From: an uncultured Oscillospiraceae bacterium
Lineage (GTDB): Bacteria > Bacillota > Clostridia > Oscillospirales > Oscillospiraceae
Reading direction: 5' to 3'
Assembly: GCA_944385545.1 (NCBI GenBank)
Contig: CALWXQ010000009.1
Location: 1 to 44,020, forward strand
Length of the DNA stretch: 44,020 nucleotides
In this document: positions 1 to 7,196 of the stretch, piece after piece
How positions within the stretch are numbered: the first letter of the stretch is position 1
Layout of the letters: every line of letters starts with the position of its first letter
Made by a program: the position numbers and the translations under genes
The notes under the pieces: model-generated
What the model was told of the DNA's origin: nothing
Database searches by the model: none
What the model saw: the letters and a program-made list of their open reading frames with translations, nothing else

Positions 1-52
1 TGTTGATATTCTTGACTTTGCCAGGAAAACTTATACTGTCATACTTTGTCGA

Positions 53-427
53 TTACACAGAATTTTCTGGGATCTCGAATTGGGAGATCCTATGCTCCCG
101 GCAATAGTCGCGCACAAAACGGAAGGCCATTGTTCCGATCCCTTTCCTGCGGTATTCCTCCAACAGATACAGCGACTGCAGCCGAAGGGGATCTTTCTTC
201 CGCAAGGTCAGATGCCCGATGTTTTCCGTGCCGTAAACAAGAAAATATACAGCATAGTTCTCGCTGTGCAGGATCATTCGGTTTCGCTCATTGTGAAAGG
301 CATAATCAAAGTGATCGATCATTTCGTCGGGGAAAATACCCCGGTATGTGGTACTCCATGCCCGGCGGCGAAGATCAGACAGCTCCTGCGCTTCCTCCGG
401 TTTTACCGGAACAAATACAATATCCAT
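53..427 (-). CDS. GNAT-family N-acetyltransferase, C-terminus abnormal
   Basis: A 124-residue GNAT acetyltransferase, expected to move an acetyl group from acetyl-CoA to an unknown amine. The start is the ATG at 425-427, preceded by GAAGGAGGAA; an upstream in-frame ATG at 481 has no such site. The acetyl-CoA binding segment is visible as SLYLLEEYRRKGIGTMAFRF (Q/RxxGxG/A type). The protein stops soon after, at FEIPENSV, before the usual last strands and the N..S...Y..GF motif. In the next frame just past the stop the codons read CNRQSMTV, which resembles that missing motif, so the gene may be frameshifted or decaying. Substrate cannot be told. Confidence 0.7.
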   Translation of the reverse strand: MDIVFVPVKPEEAQELSDLRRRAWSTTYRGIFPDEMIDHFDYAFHNERNRMILHSENYAVYFLVYGTENIGHLTLRKKDPLRLQSLYLLEEYRRKGIGTMAFRFVRDYCREHRISQFEIPENSV

Positions 428-613
428 GGTTTCCTCCTTCAGATGCGCATAGGGTCTGGAGGCGCTTCCTCCCGCACGCAAAGCCGGTTAAGGGTGAGAA
501 ACAGGGAGATCAGGAAACAGACCTTCTTGATCGATCCTTTTTCGCAACGCGGCTGGACTTCCCAATCAGGTGGGACATCATCCGTTCCAATAACGTATTA
601 ACAGAAAAAGAAA

Positions 614-633
614 GGCGGGCCGGATGGCCCGCC
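614..633 (-). terminator. Rho-independent terminator of the DUF4430 gene
   Basis: An 8-bp perfect GC stem (GGCGGGCC, loop of four, GGCCCGCC) lies 10 bases past the stop of the DUF4430 gene. On the minus strand it is followed by TTTCTTTTTCTG. Confidence 0.85.
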
Positions 634-642
634 GGGTATGGA

Positions 643-1038
643 TTATCCTTCCGGAACGAAGCTGTATACGGCGCCCTCCGTGACGTCGGTCTGGTCTACG
701 CCGGTGAGGGCGTATTCCCCGTCAATGTAGAAGGCCCAGTATTTCTGATCTTTGTCCCAGTCCAGGGAGATGCCGTTGACGGTGGTGACATACAGGCCGT
801 ACTCGCCCTGCTCACCTTCGATCAGACCTTCGGCCAGCAGCGCCTCACCCACAGTGGCTTTGTCGGTGGTGATGTCGAAGGTGGTTTCCGTCCCCTCCAG
901 ATCGGTAACCACCACCTGGAAGGAAGCGCCCTTGGCTTCTTCGCTGCCATCGCATCCGGTGAAACAAAGTGCCGTAGCCGCAATCAGCACCATACACCCG
1001 ACGAGACACAGCAAACGACGAATGCTGTTGTTCATCAT
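643..1038 (-). CDS. DUF4430 (transcobalamin-like C-terminal domain) lipoprotein, B12-regulated
   Basis: A 131-residue secreted protein. The N-terminus has a basic start, a hydrophobic stretch and the lipobox-like LCFTGC, so it is probably lipid-anchored outside the membrane. The rest (FQVVVTDLEGTETTF ... ATVGEALLAEG ... YWAFYIDGEYALTGVD) matches the DUF4430 fold, which is related to the C-terminal domain of transcobalamin and intrinsic factor. It is transcribed from its own promoter through a cobalamin riboswitch, divergent from an ECF-type B12 operon. This makes a role in catching corrinoids at the cell surface for the neighbouring transporter likely, though that is inference. ATG at 1036-1038 with AAGGAG upstream; a second ATG follows directly. 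Confidence 0.85.
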   Translation of the reverse strand: MMNNSIRRLLCLVGCMVLIAATALCFTGCDGSEEAKGASFQVVVTDLEGTETTFDITTDKATVGEALLAEGLIEGEQGEYGLYVTTVNGISLDWDKDQKYWAFYIDGEYALTGVDQTDVTEGAVYSFVPEG

Positions 1039-1100
1039 AGTATATTCTCCTTATAATATGGTATTTTACGCCCTTGCCCGGTTTCGCAGGCGGGAGTAAT

Positions 1101-1258
1101 GCGCTGCCGGATATTCCGGCTCGGCATAGCTGCGTTCGGCCTTCTCAGCATTCGCCAATGACCAAATCTACCGCTGCGGCGCGGCAGTCGTGAACGCAGC
1201 CGGGATATGCCTTACGGCGACGGACTCGCACAGGATTCGCACCTGTTTCCCCAACAGC
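1101..1258 (-). ncRNA. Cobalamin riboswitch (leftward)
   Basis: Read on the minus strand, the leader begins with GGGGAAACAGGTGCGAATCC, a close match to the conserved GGGAA..GGTG.AA.CC block of cobalamin riboswitches. It continues with a CATTGGCGA..GCTGAGAAGGC block (1139-1160, minus strand), corresponding to the B12-box/GGGAAGG core, and ends with AGCCGGAATATCCGGC, corresponding to the AGyCRGgAgACCyGCC end. No terminator is seen between it and the gene, so control of translation is more likely than attenuation. Confidence 0.88.
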
Positions 1259-1264
1259 AAGGGC

Positions 1265-1293
1265 ATTATATCATACCCGCTAAGAAAAAACAA
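1265..1293 (-). promoter_or_regulatory. SigA-type promoter for the DUF4430 gene and its riboswitch
   Basis: On the minus strand, TTGTTT (1288-1293), a 17-base spacer and TATAAT (1265-1270). Transcription would begin just before the riboswitch. Confidence 0.75.
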
Positions 1294-1312
1294 TCCTTTT
1301 TCGAATTGCGGA

Positions 1313-1341
1313 TTGCATATCGGCGCAAAATGTGGTATGCT
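1313..1341 (+). promoter_or_regulatory. SigA-type promoter for the B12 operon
   Basis: TTGCAT (1313-1318), 17-base spacer, TATGCT (1336-1341). It lies back to back with the leftward promoter, 20 bases between the -35 boxes. Confidence 0.7.
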
Positions 1342-1345
1342 ACGG

Positions 1346-1509
1346 TTGATCCAACAGAAACGGTCAGAGTTAATTGGAATGGGCAAATCCCAACGGTACC
1401 AAGCCGCCGTAGACGGACAGGAAAAGCCGCTTATCCCATTGGCGCAAGCTGAGAAGGGGTAGGCAACACGGCGTCCGGAGTCGGCATACGGACTCTGCTC
1501 CAACACGCC
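1346..1509 (+). ncRNA. Cobalamin riboswitch (rightward)
   Basis: A second, diverged copy of the same aptamer type. The core CATTGGCGCAAGCTGAGAAGG (1437-1457) matches the leftward riboswitch base for base over most of its length. The 5' block TTGGAATGGG..AAATCCCA..GGTACC..GCCGCCGT and the 3' block GGAGTCGGCATACGGACTC align with its counterparts. It sits between a good promoter and the first gene of the cobalamin operon. The 5' block is less canonical than in the leftward copy. Confidence 0.82.
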
Positions 1510-1517
1510 AGACTCTT

Positions 1518-1608
1518 GGGGACGGTCGGGCGGTTCCTTTGTTTACGCGGCCTGCCATCCGGTGGGGGTCTTTGCGTATCCTTCCGTCCCCGAAAGGGGA
1601 CTTTTTTT
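1518..1608 (+). terminator. Riboswitch expression platform: terminator and antiterminator
   Basis: GTCCCC-GAAA-GGGGAC (1586-1601) plus seven T (1602-1608) forms an intrinsic terminator that ends directly at the ATG of ecfT. GGGGACGG at 1518-1525 is perfectly complementary to CCGTCCCC at 1584-1591, so it can act as the competing antiterminator arm. The AAGGGGA that would serve as ribosome site for ecfT lies inside the terminator stem, so translation may be blocked as well. Confidence 0.78.
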
Positions 1609-2478
1609 ATGGCCAGTGACGCCTTCTCCAATTGCCACCCGGCAACGAACGCTGTTTTCTTTGCCGGAGCGATCGGATTTACTGTGGTGCTTCAGCACCC
1701 GCTGTACATTGCCGCCAGCTGCGTGGCGGGGGCGACCTACTATCTGCTGCTGAAGGGGCGGCGGGGGATGGGGATGGTTCTGGGATTGATCCCGGTGTTC
1801 GCCGTGCTGTCTTTGGTGAATCCGCTGTTCAATACCTACGGGCAGCGTGTGCTCTTTACGGTATGGGGCAATCCCTATACCCTGGAGGCCCTGTGCTACG
1901 GCATGGCCATTGCGGGAATGTTTGCTGCGATGATGCTGTGGTTCGGCTGCTACAGCGCGGTGCTCACCAGCGACAAATTCATTTGCCTGTTCGGACGGCT
2001 GATTCCCGCCATCTCCCTGCTGCTGGTGATGGTGCTGCGGATGATTCCCAATCTCCAGCGCCGGGCCAGACAGATCCTGGGCGCCCGAGCCGCCATTGGC
2101 AAAGGGATCTCCGGCGCCGCCGGCACGAAGGAAAAGGTGGCAGGAGGGATGCGGGTTCTCTCCGCGCTGACTGACTGGGCCTTGGAGGGCGGCATTGTTA
2201 CCGGCGACTCCATGCGCTCCAGGGGCTACGGCAGCGGGAAGCGTACCAGCTTCCGGCTCTATCGGATGACCGTTCAGGACTGGGCGCTTATGGCGGCGTT
2301 TGCCGCGTTGGCGGCGGCCACGATTCTTGCGGGAGGGACGGAGGCCGCCTATACGCCGACGCTTTCCATTGCCGCCCCCGGCTGGGGGCTGGCGGCCTAC
2401 GGACTGTATTTGCTGCTGCCGTCGATGCTTCACGGAAAGGAGACGCTGCAATGGTTCATTTCCATATCCAAAATCTGA
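1609..2478 (+). CDS. ecfT: ECF transporter transmembrane component (CbiQ/EcfT family)
   Basis: A 289-residue membrane protein that couples ATP hydrolysis by the EcfA ATPases to the substrate-binding S component. Hydrophobic segments fill the N-terminal half. The cytoplasmic coupling helices show GARAAIG and DSMRSRGYG, which correspond to the two Ala-Arg-Gly-type motifs of EcfT. The start at 1609 follows the T-run of the riboswitch terminator; earlier in-frame ATGs lie inside the leader RNA and are rejected. The 3' end overlaps the ATPase gene by 28 bases. First gene of the B12 operon, so a cobalamin or corrinoid substrate is likely. Confidence 0.88.
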   Translation: MASDAFSNCHPATNAVFFAGAIGFTVVLQHPLYIAASCVAGATYYLLLKGRRGMGMVLGLIPVFAVLSLVNPLFNTYGQRVLFTVWGNPYTLEALCYGMAIAGMFAAMMLWFGCYSAVLTSDKFICLFGRLIPAISLLLVMVLRMIPNLQRRARQILGARAAIGKGISGAAGTKEKVAGGMRVLSALTDWALEGGIVTGDSMRSRGYGSGKRTSFRLYRMTVQDWALMAAFAALAAATILAGGTEAAYTPTLSIAAPGWGLAAYGLYLLLPSMLHGKETLQWFISISKI

Positions 2479-4112
2479 CCTTTCAATATCCCAACAAGAA
2501 CCGGCCCACCCTGGACAGTGTGGAGCTGACCATTGAGAAAGGGGAATTCGTCCTGGTCTGCGGGCAGTCCGGAAGCGGTAAGACCACCCTGCTGCGGCAT
2601 TTGAAATCCGTGCTGACCCCCCATGGCAGCAGGAGCGGTGAGATCCTCTTCGACGGGGCGCCTCTGGCGGAAATGGATCTGCGGGAGCAGGCGGGACGGA
2701 TCGGCTTCGTGATGCAGGATCCTGAGGATCAGCTGGTCACGGACAAGGTCTGGCACGAGCTGTCCTTCGGTCTGGAGAGCCTGGGGACGGAACCGAAGAT
2801 CATGCGCCTGCGGGTGGCGGAAATGGCCAGCTATTTTGGGATCCAAGGTTGGTTCCACCGAGATGTGGCAAGCCTGTCCGGGGGACAGAAGCAGCTGCTG
2901 AATCTGGCCTCCATTATGGCGATGCAGCCCCAGGTGCTGATCCTGGACGAACCCACCAGCCAGCTGGATCCCATTGCCGCCTCCGACTTTCTAAATACCG
3001 TTGCCAAGATCAATACGGAATTGGGTACCACGATTATCATTACCGAGCACCGGCTGGAGGATATCTACCACCGGGCGGATCGGGTTGTGGTGATGGACGA
3101 GGGAAAAGTGATCGCCAATGCGGAACCCAGGAAGGTAGGGAAGCTGCTGTGGCAGCAGTCCCATCCTATGTTCGCGGCGCTGCCTACGCCGGTGCATGTG
3201 TTTTACGCGGCTGAGGGAGAAGGGGAGTGCCCTCTGACCGTCCGGGAGGGACGTCGCTGGCTGACCCGGTCTTTTGAAAACCGGCAGCTGACCTGCCTGG
3301 AGACGGACGGGGAGGAGGGCCAGTGGGAGGACGCGCCCCCTGCGCTGATAGCCAAGGAGCTTTGGTTCCGCTATGAACGAAATGAGGAGGACGTTCTCAG
3401 AGGTGTGAGCCTGACCGTGCCCAAGGGCAGCCTGTTTGCCATTGTGGGCGGCAACGGAGCGGGAAAATCCACCACCTTAAAGGCCCTGTGCGGGGTCTGC
3501 AAGCCTTACCGGGGCACGGTGGAGGTGCTGGGAAGGCCGCTGAAGTCCTATCAACCGGGACAGCTGTACCGCCGGTGCCTGGCCATGCTCCCCCAGGATC
3601 CCAAGAGCCTGTTTGTCAAGGCGACGGTGGGGGAGGATCTGGAAGAAATGACCGGCGACCGGGATCAGATCGCCGGGATCGCCCGGATCTGCGGAGTGAC
3701 CCACCTGCTGGAAGCCCATCCCTATGATCTGTCCGGCGGAGAGCAGCAGCGGGCCGCCCTGGCAAAGGTGCTGCTCACCCAGCCGCAGATCCTGCTGCTG
3801 GACGAGCCTACCAAGGGACTGGACAGCTTTTACAAAAAACAGCTGGCGCAGACCCTGGCGGAGCTGAAGGCCCAGGGAATGACGGTGATCCTGGTCTCCC
3901 ACGATGTGGAGTTCTGCGCGGAATATGCGGATCTGGTGAGCATGTTCTTTGACGGCCAGATTCTGGCAACCCATACTCCCAGAAAATTTTTCGGGCAGAA
4001 CAGCTTCTACACCACCGCGGCCAACCGCATGAGCCGGTGCCTGTTCCAAAACGCGGTGACCACGGAGGATGTGGCCCGGCTGTATCGGAAGAATCAGGAG
4101 GGACGCAGATGA
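2451..4112 (+). CDS. ECF transporter ATPase, two ABC domains fused (EcfA-EcfA')
   Basis: A 553-residue cytoplasmic protein with two complete ABC ATPase domains in one chain. Domain 1 has Walker A GQSGSGKTT (about residues 38-46), signature LSGGQKQ (about 141) and Walker B LILDEPTSQLDP. Domain 2 has GGNGAGKSTT (about 333), LSGGEQQR (about 428) and LLLDEPTKGLD. Most ECF systems use two separate EcfA proteins; here one polypeptide supplies both. The position between EcfT and an S component, with overlapping reading frames, indicates a dedicated (group I-like) transporter rather than a shared energy module. Start ATG at 2451 lies inside the end of ecfT. Confidence 0.93.
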   Translation: MVHFHIQNLTFQYPNKNRPTLDSVELTIEKGEFVLVCGQSGSGKTTLLRHLKSVLTPHGSRSGEILFDGAPLAEMDLREQAGRIGFVMQDPEDQLVTDKVWHELSFGLESLGTEPKIMRLRVAEMASYFGIQGWFHRDVASLSGGQKQLLNLASIMAMQPQVLILDEPTSQLDPIAASDFLNTVAKINTELGTTIIITEHRLEDIYHRADRVVVMDEGKVIANAEPRKVGKLLWQQSHPMFAALPTPVHVFYAAEGEGECPLTVREGRRWLTRSFENRQLTCLETDGEEGQWEDAPPALIAKELWFRYERNEEDVLRGVSLTVPKGSLFAIVGGNGAGKSTTLKALCGVCKPYRGTVEVLGRPLKSYQPGQLYRRCLAMLPQDPKSLFVKATVGEDLEEMTGDRDQIAGIARICGVTHLLEAHPYDLSGGEQQRAALAKVLLTQPQILLLDEPTKGLDSFYKKQLAQTLAELKAQGMTVILVSHDVEFCAEYADLVSMFFDGQILATHTPRKFFGQNSFYTTAANRMSRCLFQNAVTTEDVARLYRKNQEGRR

Positions 4113-4810
4113 GACGATCCAAAGCCGTGAGCCTTCTGATTTTCCTTGCGGCCATTCCGGCTACCTTGTGGCTGGGGATGCGGCTGGAAGGGCGCTGGTA
4201 TTATCTGACCTGCACCCTGGTCATCATCGAGACCATGCTCCCCTTCTTCCTGGCCTTTGAGACCCGGAAACCCCAGGCCAGGGAGCTGGTGCTCCTTGCG
4301 GTGATGTGCGCCCTGGCGGTGGCGTCCCGGGTGGTGGTGCTGATCCCCAATTTCAAGCCAACCACGGCGATTATCATGCTGACCGGCATTGCTCTGGGGC
4401 CGGAGGCCGGCTTTATGACCGGCGCCATCGGCGCGTTTGCCAGCAACTTCTTCTTCGGGCAAGGCCCCTGGACGCCCTGGCAGATGATGGCCTACGGCTT
4501 CGGCGGTTTTCTGGCAGGGATCGTGTTCCACGGGAAAAAGCGGCCCAAGCCGGTGCTGTTGGCGGTGTACGGGTTTTTCATGATCCTGCTGGTGGTAGGG
4601 CCGCTGCTGGACTGCTGCACCCTGTTTACCACCGGAAGCCGCCTGACCTGGCGCTTTGCCGCCACGGTATTCAGCCTGGGATTCTTCTACAACCTGAAGC
4701 ATGCCCTGGCCTGTGCCGTTACCATGCTCCTGGCAGGAAAGCCCCTGCTGGAGAAGCTGGAGCGGCTGGTGAAAAAATACGGCATGATGGATGCCCGGAA
4801 GGAGAGGTAG
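4109..4810 (+). CDS. ECF transporter S component, probable cobalamin/corrinoid binder (CbrT-like)
   Basis: A 233-residue protein with about six membrane spans. It carries the block GPEAGFMTGAIGAFASNFFF followed by GQGPWTPWQMMAYGFGGFLAG, typical of a family of S components found next to CbiQ-type modules, including the B12 transporter CbrT. The ATG at 4109 overlaps the stop of the ATPase (ATGA) and has AGGAGG 6 bases before it. Riboswitch control and the downstream cobT-cobU-cobS genes support cobalamin, cobinamide or a lower-ligand precursor as the substrate. The exact ligand cannot be read from the sequence; an alpha-ribazole importer (CblT-like role) is an alternative. Confidence 0.85.
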   Translation: MRRSKAVSLLIFLAAIPATLWLGMRLEGRWYYLTCTLVIIETMLPFFLAFETRKPQARELVLLAVMCALAVASRVVVLIPNFKPTTAIIMLTGIALGPEAGFMTGAIGAFASNFFFGQGPWTPWQMMAYGFGGFLAGIVFHGKKRPKPVLLAVYGFFMILLVVGPLLDCCTLFTTGSRLTWRFAATVFSLGFFYNLKHALACAVTMLLAGKPLLEKLERLVKKYGMMDARKER

Positions 4811-4813
4811 ATC

Positions 4814-5557
4814 ATGGACAGAGAGAATTGGTATCTGTCCACCATTGACGAACGGGCCGGAGAGGTAGCCCGGAAATACGGCTTGGGGGTGGAGATCGCG
4901 GAATACTGCACCGCCTGGAATATGGACGAGGCGCTGCCCCGCGTGGACGCGCAGGTGCGCAAGACCATTTCCGGTATTCCCAGGAGAATTTTGCATGCCC
5001 CCTTCAATGAGCTGCACCCCTGCGCCATCGACCCGAAGGCCCGCCAATTGGCCCGGAGCCGGTATGCCCGGGCGGTGGAGCTGGCCCGGGACTATGGCTG
5101 CCGAAAGGTGGTCATCCACGGCGGCTTCCTGCCCAATGTGTATTATCCGGACTGGTATGTTCAGGAGTCCGTAACCTTCTGGCGGGATTTCTTGGAGCAG
5201 GTGCCCCAGGATCTGCAGATCGTCCTGGAGAATGTGCTGGAGGACACGCCGCAGATGCAGCTGGGGATTGTTCGGGCCGTTGACGATCCCCGGCTGCGGC
5301 TGTGCCTGGACGTGGGCCACGCCCACGTATATTCCGGAATCCCGGTGACGGACTGGCTGGAAGCCTGGGGGCCGTGGATCAGCCATTTCCATATCCATAA
5401 CAATGCGGGGGCTTGGGACAGCCATTGCCCCTTGGATCAAGGCACCATCCCCATAGGGGAGCTGCTGGCCCGAAGCCGGACCCTTTGTCCGGAAGCAAGC
5501 TATACACTGGAGCTGACGGATGCCCAGCCGTCAGTACGCTTACTGCTGGAGGAATGA
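4814..5557 (+). CDS. Xylose-isomerase-like TIM-barrel protein in the B12 operon
   Basis: A 247-residue protein of the sugar phosphate isomerase/epimerase (AP endonuclease family 2) superfamily. Visible metal-site segments are ILHAPFNELHP, KVVIHGG, IVLENV, LCLDVGHAHVYS and HFHIHNN..DSH.PL..G.IP, with Glu, Asp and His ligands in the expected order. It starts four bases after the S-component gene and its stop overlaps the start region of cobT, so it is made with the cobalamin enzymes. No cobalamin step is known to me for this family. A role in handling a ribose-containing precursor such as alpha-ribazole is only a guess. Confidence 0.8.
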   Translation: MDRENWYLSTIDERAGEVARKYGLGVEIAEYCTAWNMDEALPRVDAQVRKTISGIPRRILHAPFNELHPCAIDPKARQLARSRYARAVELARDYGCRKVVIHGGFLPNVYYPDWYVQESVTFWRDFLEQVPQDLQIVLENVLEDTPQMQLGIVRAVDDPRLRLCLDVGHAHVYSGIPVTDWLEAWGPWISHFHIHNNAGAWDSHCPLDQGTIPIGELLARSRTLCPEASYTLELTDAQPSVRLLLEE

Positions 5558-5559
5558 CC

Positions 5560-6654
5560 ATGGAAGAAACGCTGAGATCTCTGATCCGATCCGTTACGCC
5601 TCTGGATCAGGACGCCATGGCGGCGGCCCGGGCCAGGCAGGCCCGGCTGGCGAAGCCGCCGGGAAGCCTGGGACGGCTGGAGGAACTGTCCGTCCAGATG
5701 GCGGGGATCACCGGGAACGTGTTCAATACGGTGCGAAAGCGGCAGCTGCTGGTTTTTGCCGCGGATAACGGAGTCGTGGCAGAGGGAGTTTCCAGTGCGC
5801 CGCAGTCCGTTACCCTGCAGCAGACGATCAATCTGACCCGAGCCAAAACCGGGGCCAGCGTTTTGGCCAAGCACTTCGGCTGCGATGTGACGGTCTGCGA
5901 TGTAGGCGTTAACGCCGACATCCGGGAACCGGCGGTGCTGAATCGAAAGATCGCCTATGGCACCCGCAACATCGCCAAAGGCCCGGCGATGACCCGGGAA
6001 CAGGCCCTCCGGGCCATTCTCACCGGGGCGGAGCTGGCCAAAGAATCCCGGGCCGATGTGCTGGGGATCGGAGAAATGGGCATCGGCAATACCACCACCT
6101 CCTCTGCGGTGCTGGCTGTGCTGCTGGACGCTCCGGTGGAGACGGTGACCGGCCGGGGCGGCGGGATCACTGACGAGAGCTTCCGGAAAAAGAAGGCGGT
6201 GATTAGTCAGGCCATTGCGGGCAACAGGCCGGATCCGGCGGATGTGGTGGATGTATTGACCAAGGTGGGCGGACTGGATATCGCCGCCATGTGCGGGGCC
6301 TTCCTGGGCGCTGCCGCCGCCCGCCGTCCGGTGGTGATCGACGGTTTTATCTCTGCGGTGGCGGCGCTGTGCGCGGTTCGGCTCTGCCCGCCGGCTCAAG
6401 GATATCTTGTGCCCAGCCACGCCTCTTACGAGATCGGGTATCGGTTGGCTATGGAGGCTTTGGGGCTTCGGCCTATGCTTCTGCTGGATATGCGCCTGGG
6501 AGAGGGCAGTGGATGCCCTCTGGCCTTTTCGGTGCTGGAGGGAGCTTGCGCCGTGATGAATGACATGGCCACTTTCGACCAGGCGGGGATTGACGACGGA
6601 TATCTGGAGCCCATCCGCCGGGGAGATTCGTTTACTGTGGGGGAGCGTACATGA
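5560..6654 (+). CDS. cobT: Nicotinate-nucleotide--dimethylbenzimidazole phosphoribosyltransferase
   Basis: A 364-residue cytoplasmic enzyme that activates the lower ligand base of cobalamin: base plus nicotinate mononucleotide gives the alpha-riboside phosphate. Family motifs are LAKPPGSLGRLEEL near the N-terminus, GIGEMGIGNTTTSSA in the middle and LGEGSGCPLAFSVLEGA near the C-terminus, which carries the catalytic Glu. Length is normal. ATG at 5560 is preferred over the in-frame ATG at 5554 because GGAGGA (5548-5553) sits right against the latter and six bases from the former. The 3' end overlaps cobU. Confidence 0.95.
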   Translation: MEETLRSLIRSVTPLDQDAMAAARARQARLAKPPGSLGRLEELSVQMAGITGNVFNTVRKRQLLVFAADNGVVAEGVSSAPQSVTLQQTINLTRAKTGASVLAKHFGCDVTVCDVGVNADIREPAVLNRKIAYGTRNIAKGPAMTREQALRAILTGAELAKESRADVLGIGEMGIGNTTTSSAVLAVLLDAPVETVTGRGGGITDESFRKKKAVISQAIAGNRPDPADVVDVLTKVGGLDIAAMCGAFLGAAAARRPVVIDGFISAVAALCAVRLCPPAQGYLVPSHASYEIGYRLAMEALGLRPMLLLDMRLGEGSGCPLAFSVLEGACAVMNDMATFDQAGIDDGYLEPIRRGDSFTVGERT

Positions 6655-7196
6655 TCTGTTTTATTTCCGGCGGGGCGAAGAACGGAAAGTCCACCCTGGC
6701 CCAGAATTTGGCGGCAGCCTTATCCCGGGGCGGGAAGCGCTATTATATTGCCACCATGATCCCGGTGGATGAAGAAGACCGGGAGCGGATCCGGCGGCAC
6801 ATTGCCGACCGGGAGGGCATGGAGTTTGAGACCATCGAATGTGGGAAAAATATCCTGTCCTGCCTGGATCAGGCGGATCGGGAGGGAACCTTTCTTCTGG
6901 ACAGCGCTACGGCGCTGCTGATGAACGAACTGTTTCCCGTGGAGCGCAGCTATGCGCTGGATCCCGGGGCTGCGGAGCGGTGTAAACGGGAGCTGGTGGA
7001 ATTTGCCCGGTCTGTCCGCAATGCGGTGATCGTCAGCGACTATATTTATGACGGCGCGGAGGAATATGACGCCATGACGGAGCAATATCGCCGGGGTCTG
7101 GCGGGGATCGACCGGGCCTTGGCCGCGGTCAGTGATGTGGTGGCGGAGGTTGCCGCCGGACAGGTGATCCTGCACAAGGGGGTGCTTCCTGGGTGA
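6651..7196 (+). CDS. cobU: Adenosylcobinamide kinase / adenosylcobinamide-phosphate guanylyltransferase
   Basis: A 181-residue enzyme that phosphorylates adenosylcobinamide and then attaches GMP, giving the GDP-activated form used by CobS. The P-loop GGAKNGKST is at the N-terminus, followed by YIATMIPVDEEDRERIRRHIADR, which holds the His that carries GMP in this family. The gene overlaps cobT at ATGA and cobS at GTGA, so translation is probably coupled. Confidence 0.92.
   Translation: MICFISGGAKNGKSTLAQNLAAALSRGGKRYYIATMIPVDEEDRERIRRHIADREGMEFETIECGKNILSCLDQADREGTFLLDSATALLMNELFPVERSYALDPGAAERCKRELVEFARSVRNAVIVSDYIYDGAEEYDAMTEQYRRGLAGIDRALAAVSDVVAEVAAGQVILHKGVLPG

Noticed and set aside
46-1056. 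A 336-codon plus-strand frame over the GNAT and DUF4430 genes
   Set aside because: No ribosome site, no domain, and it crosses a terminator and two genes on the other strand.
4094-5440. A 448-codon minus-strand frame across the B12 genes
   Set aside because: Antisense to the S-component and TIM-barrel genes, no ribosome site, and a low-quality composition.
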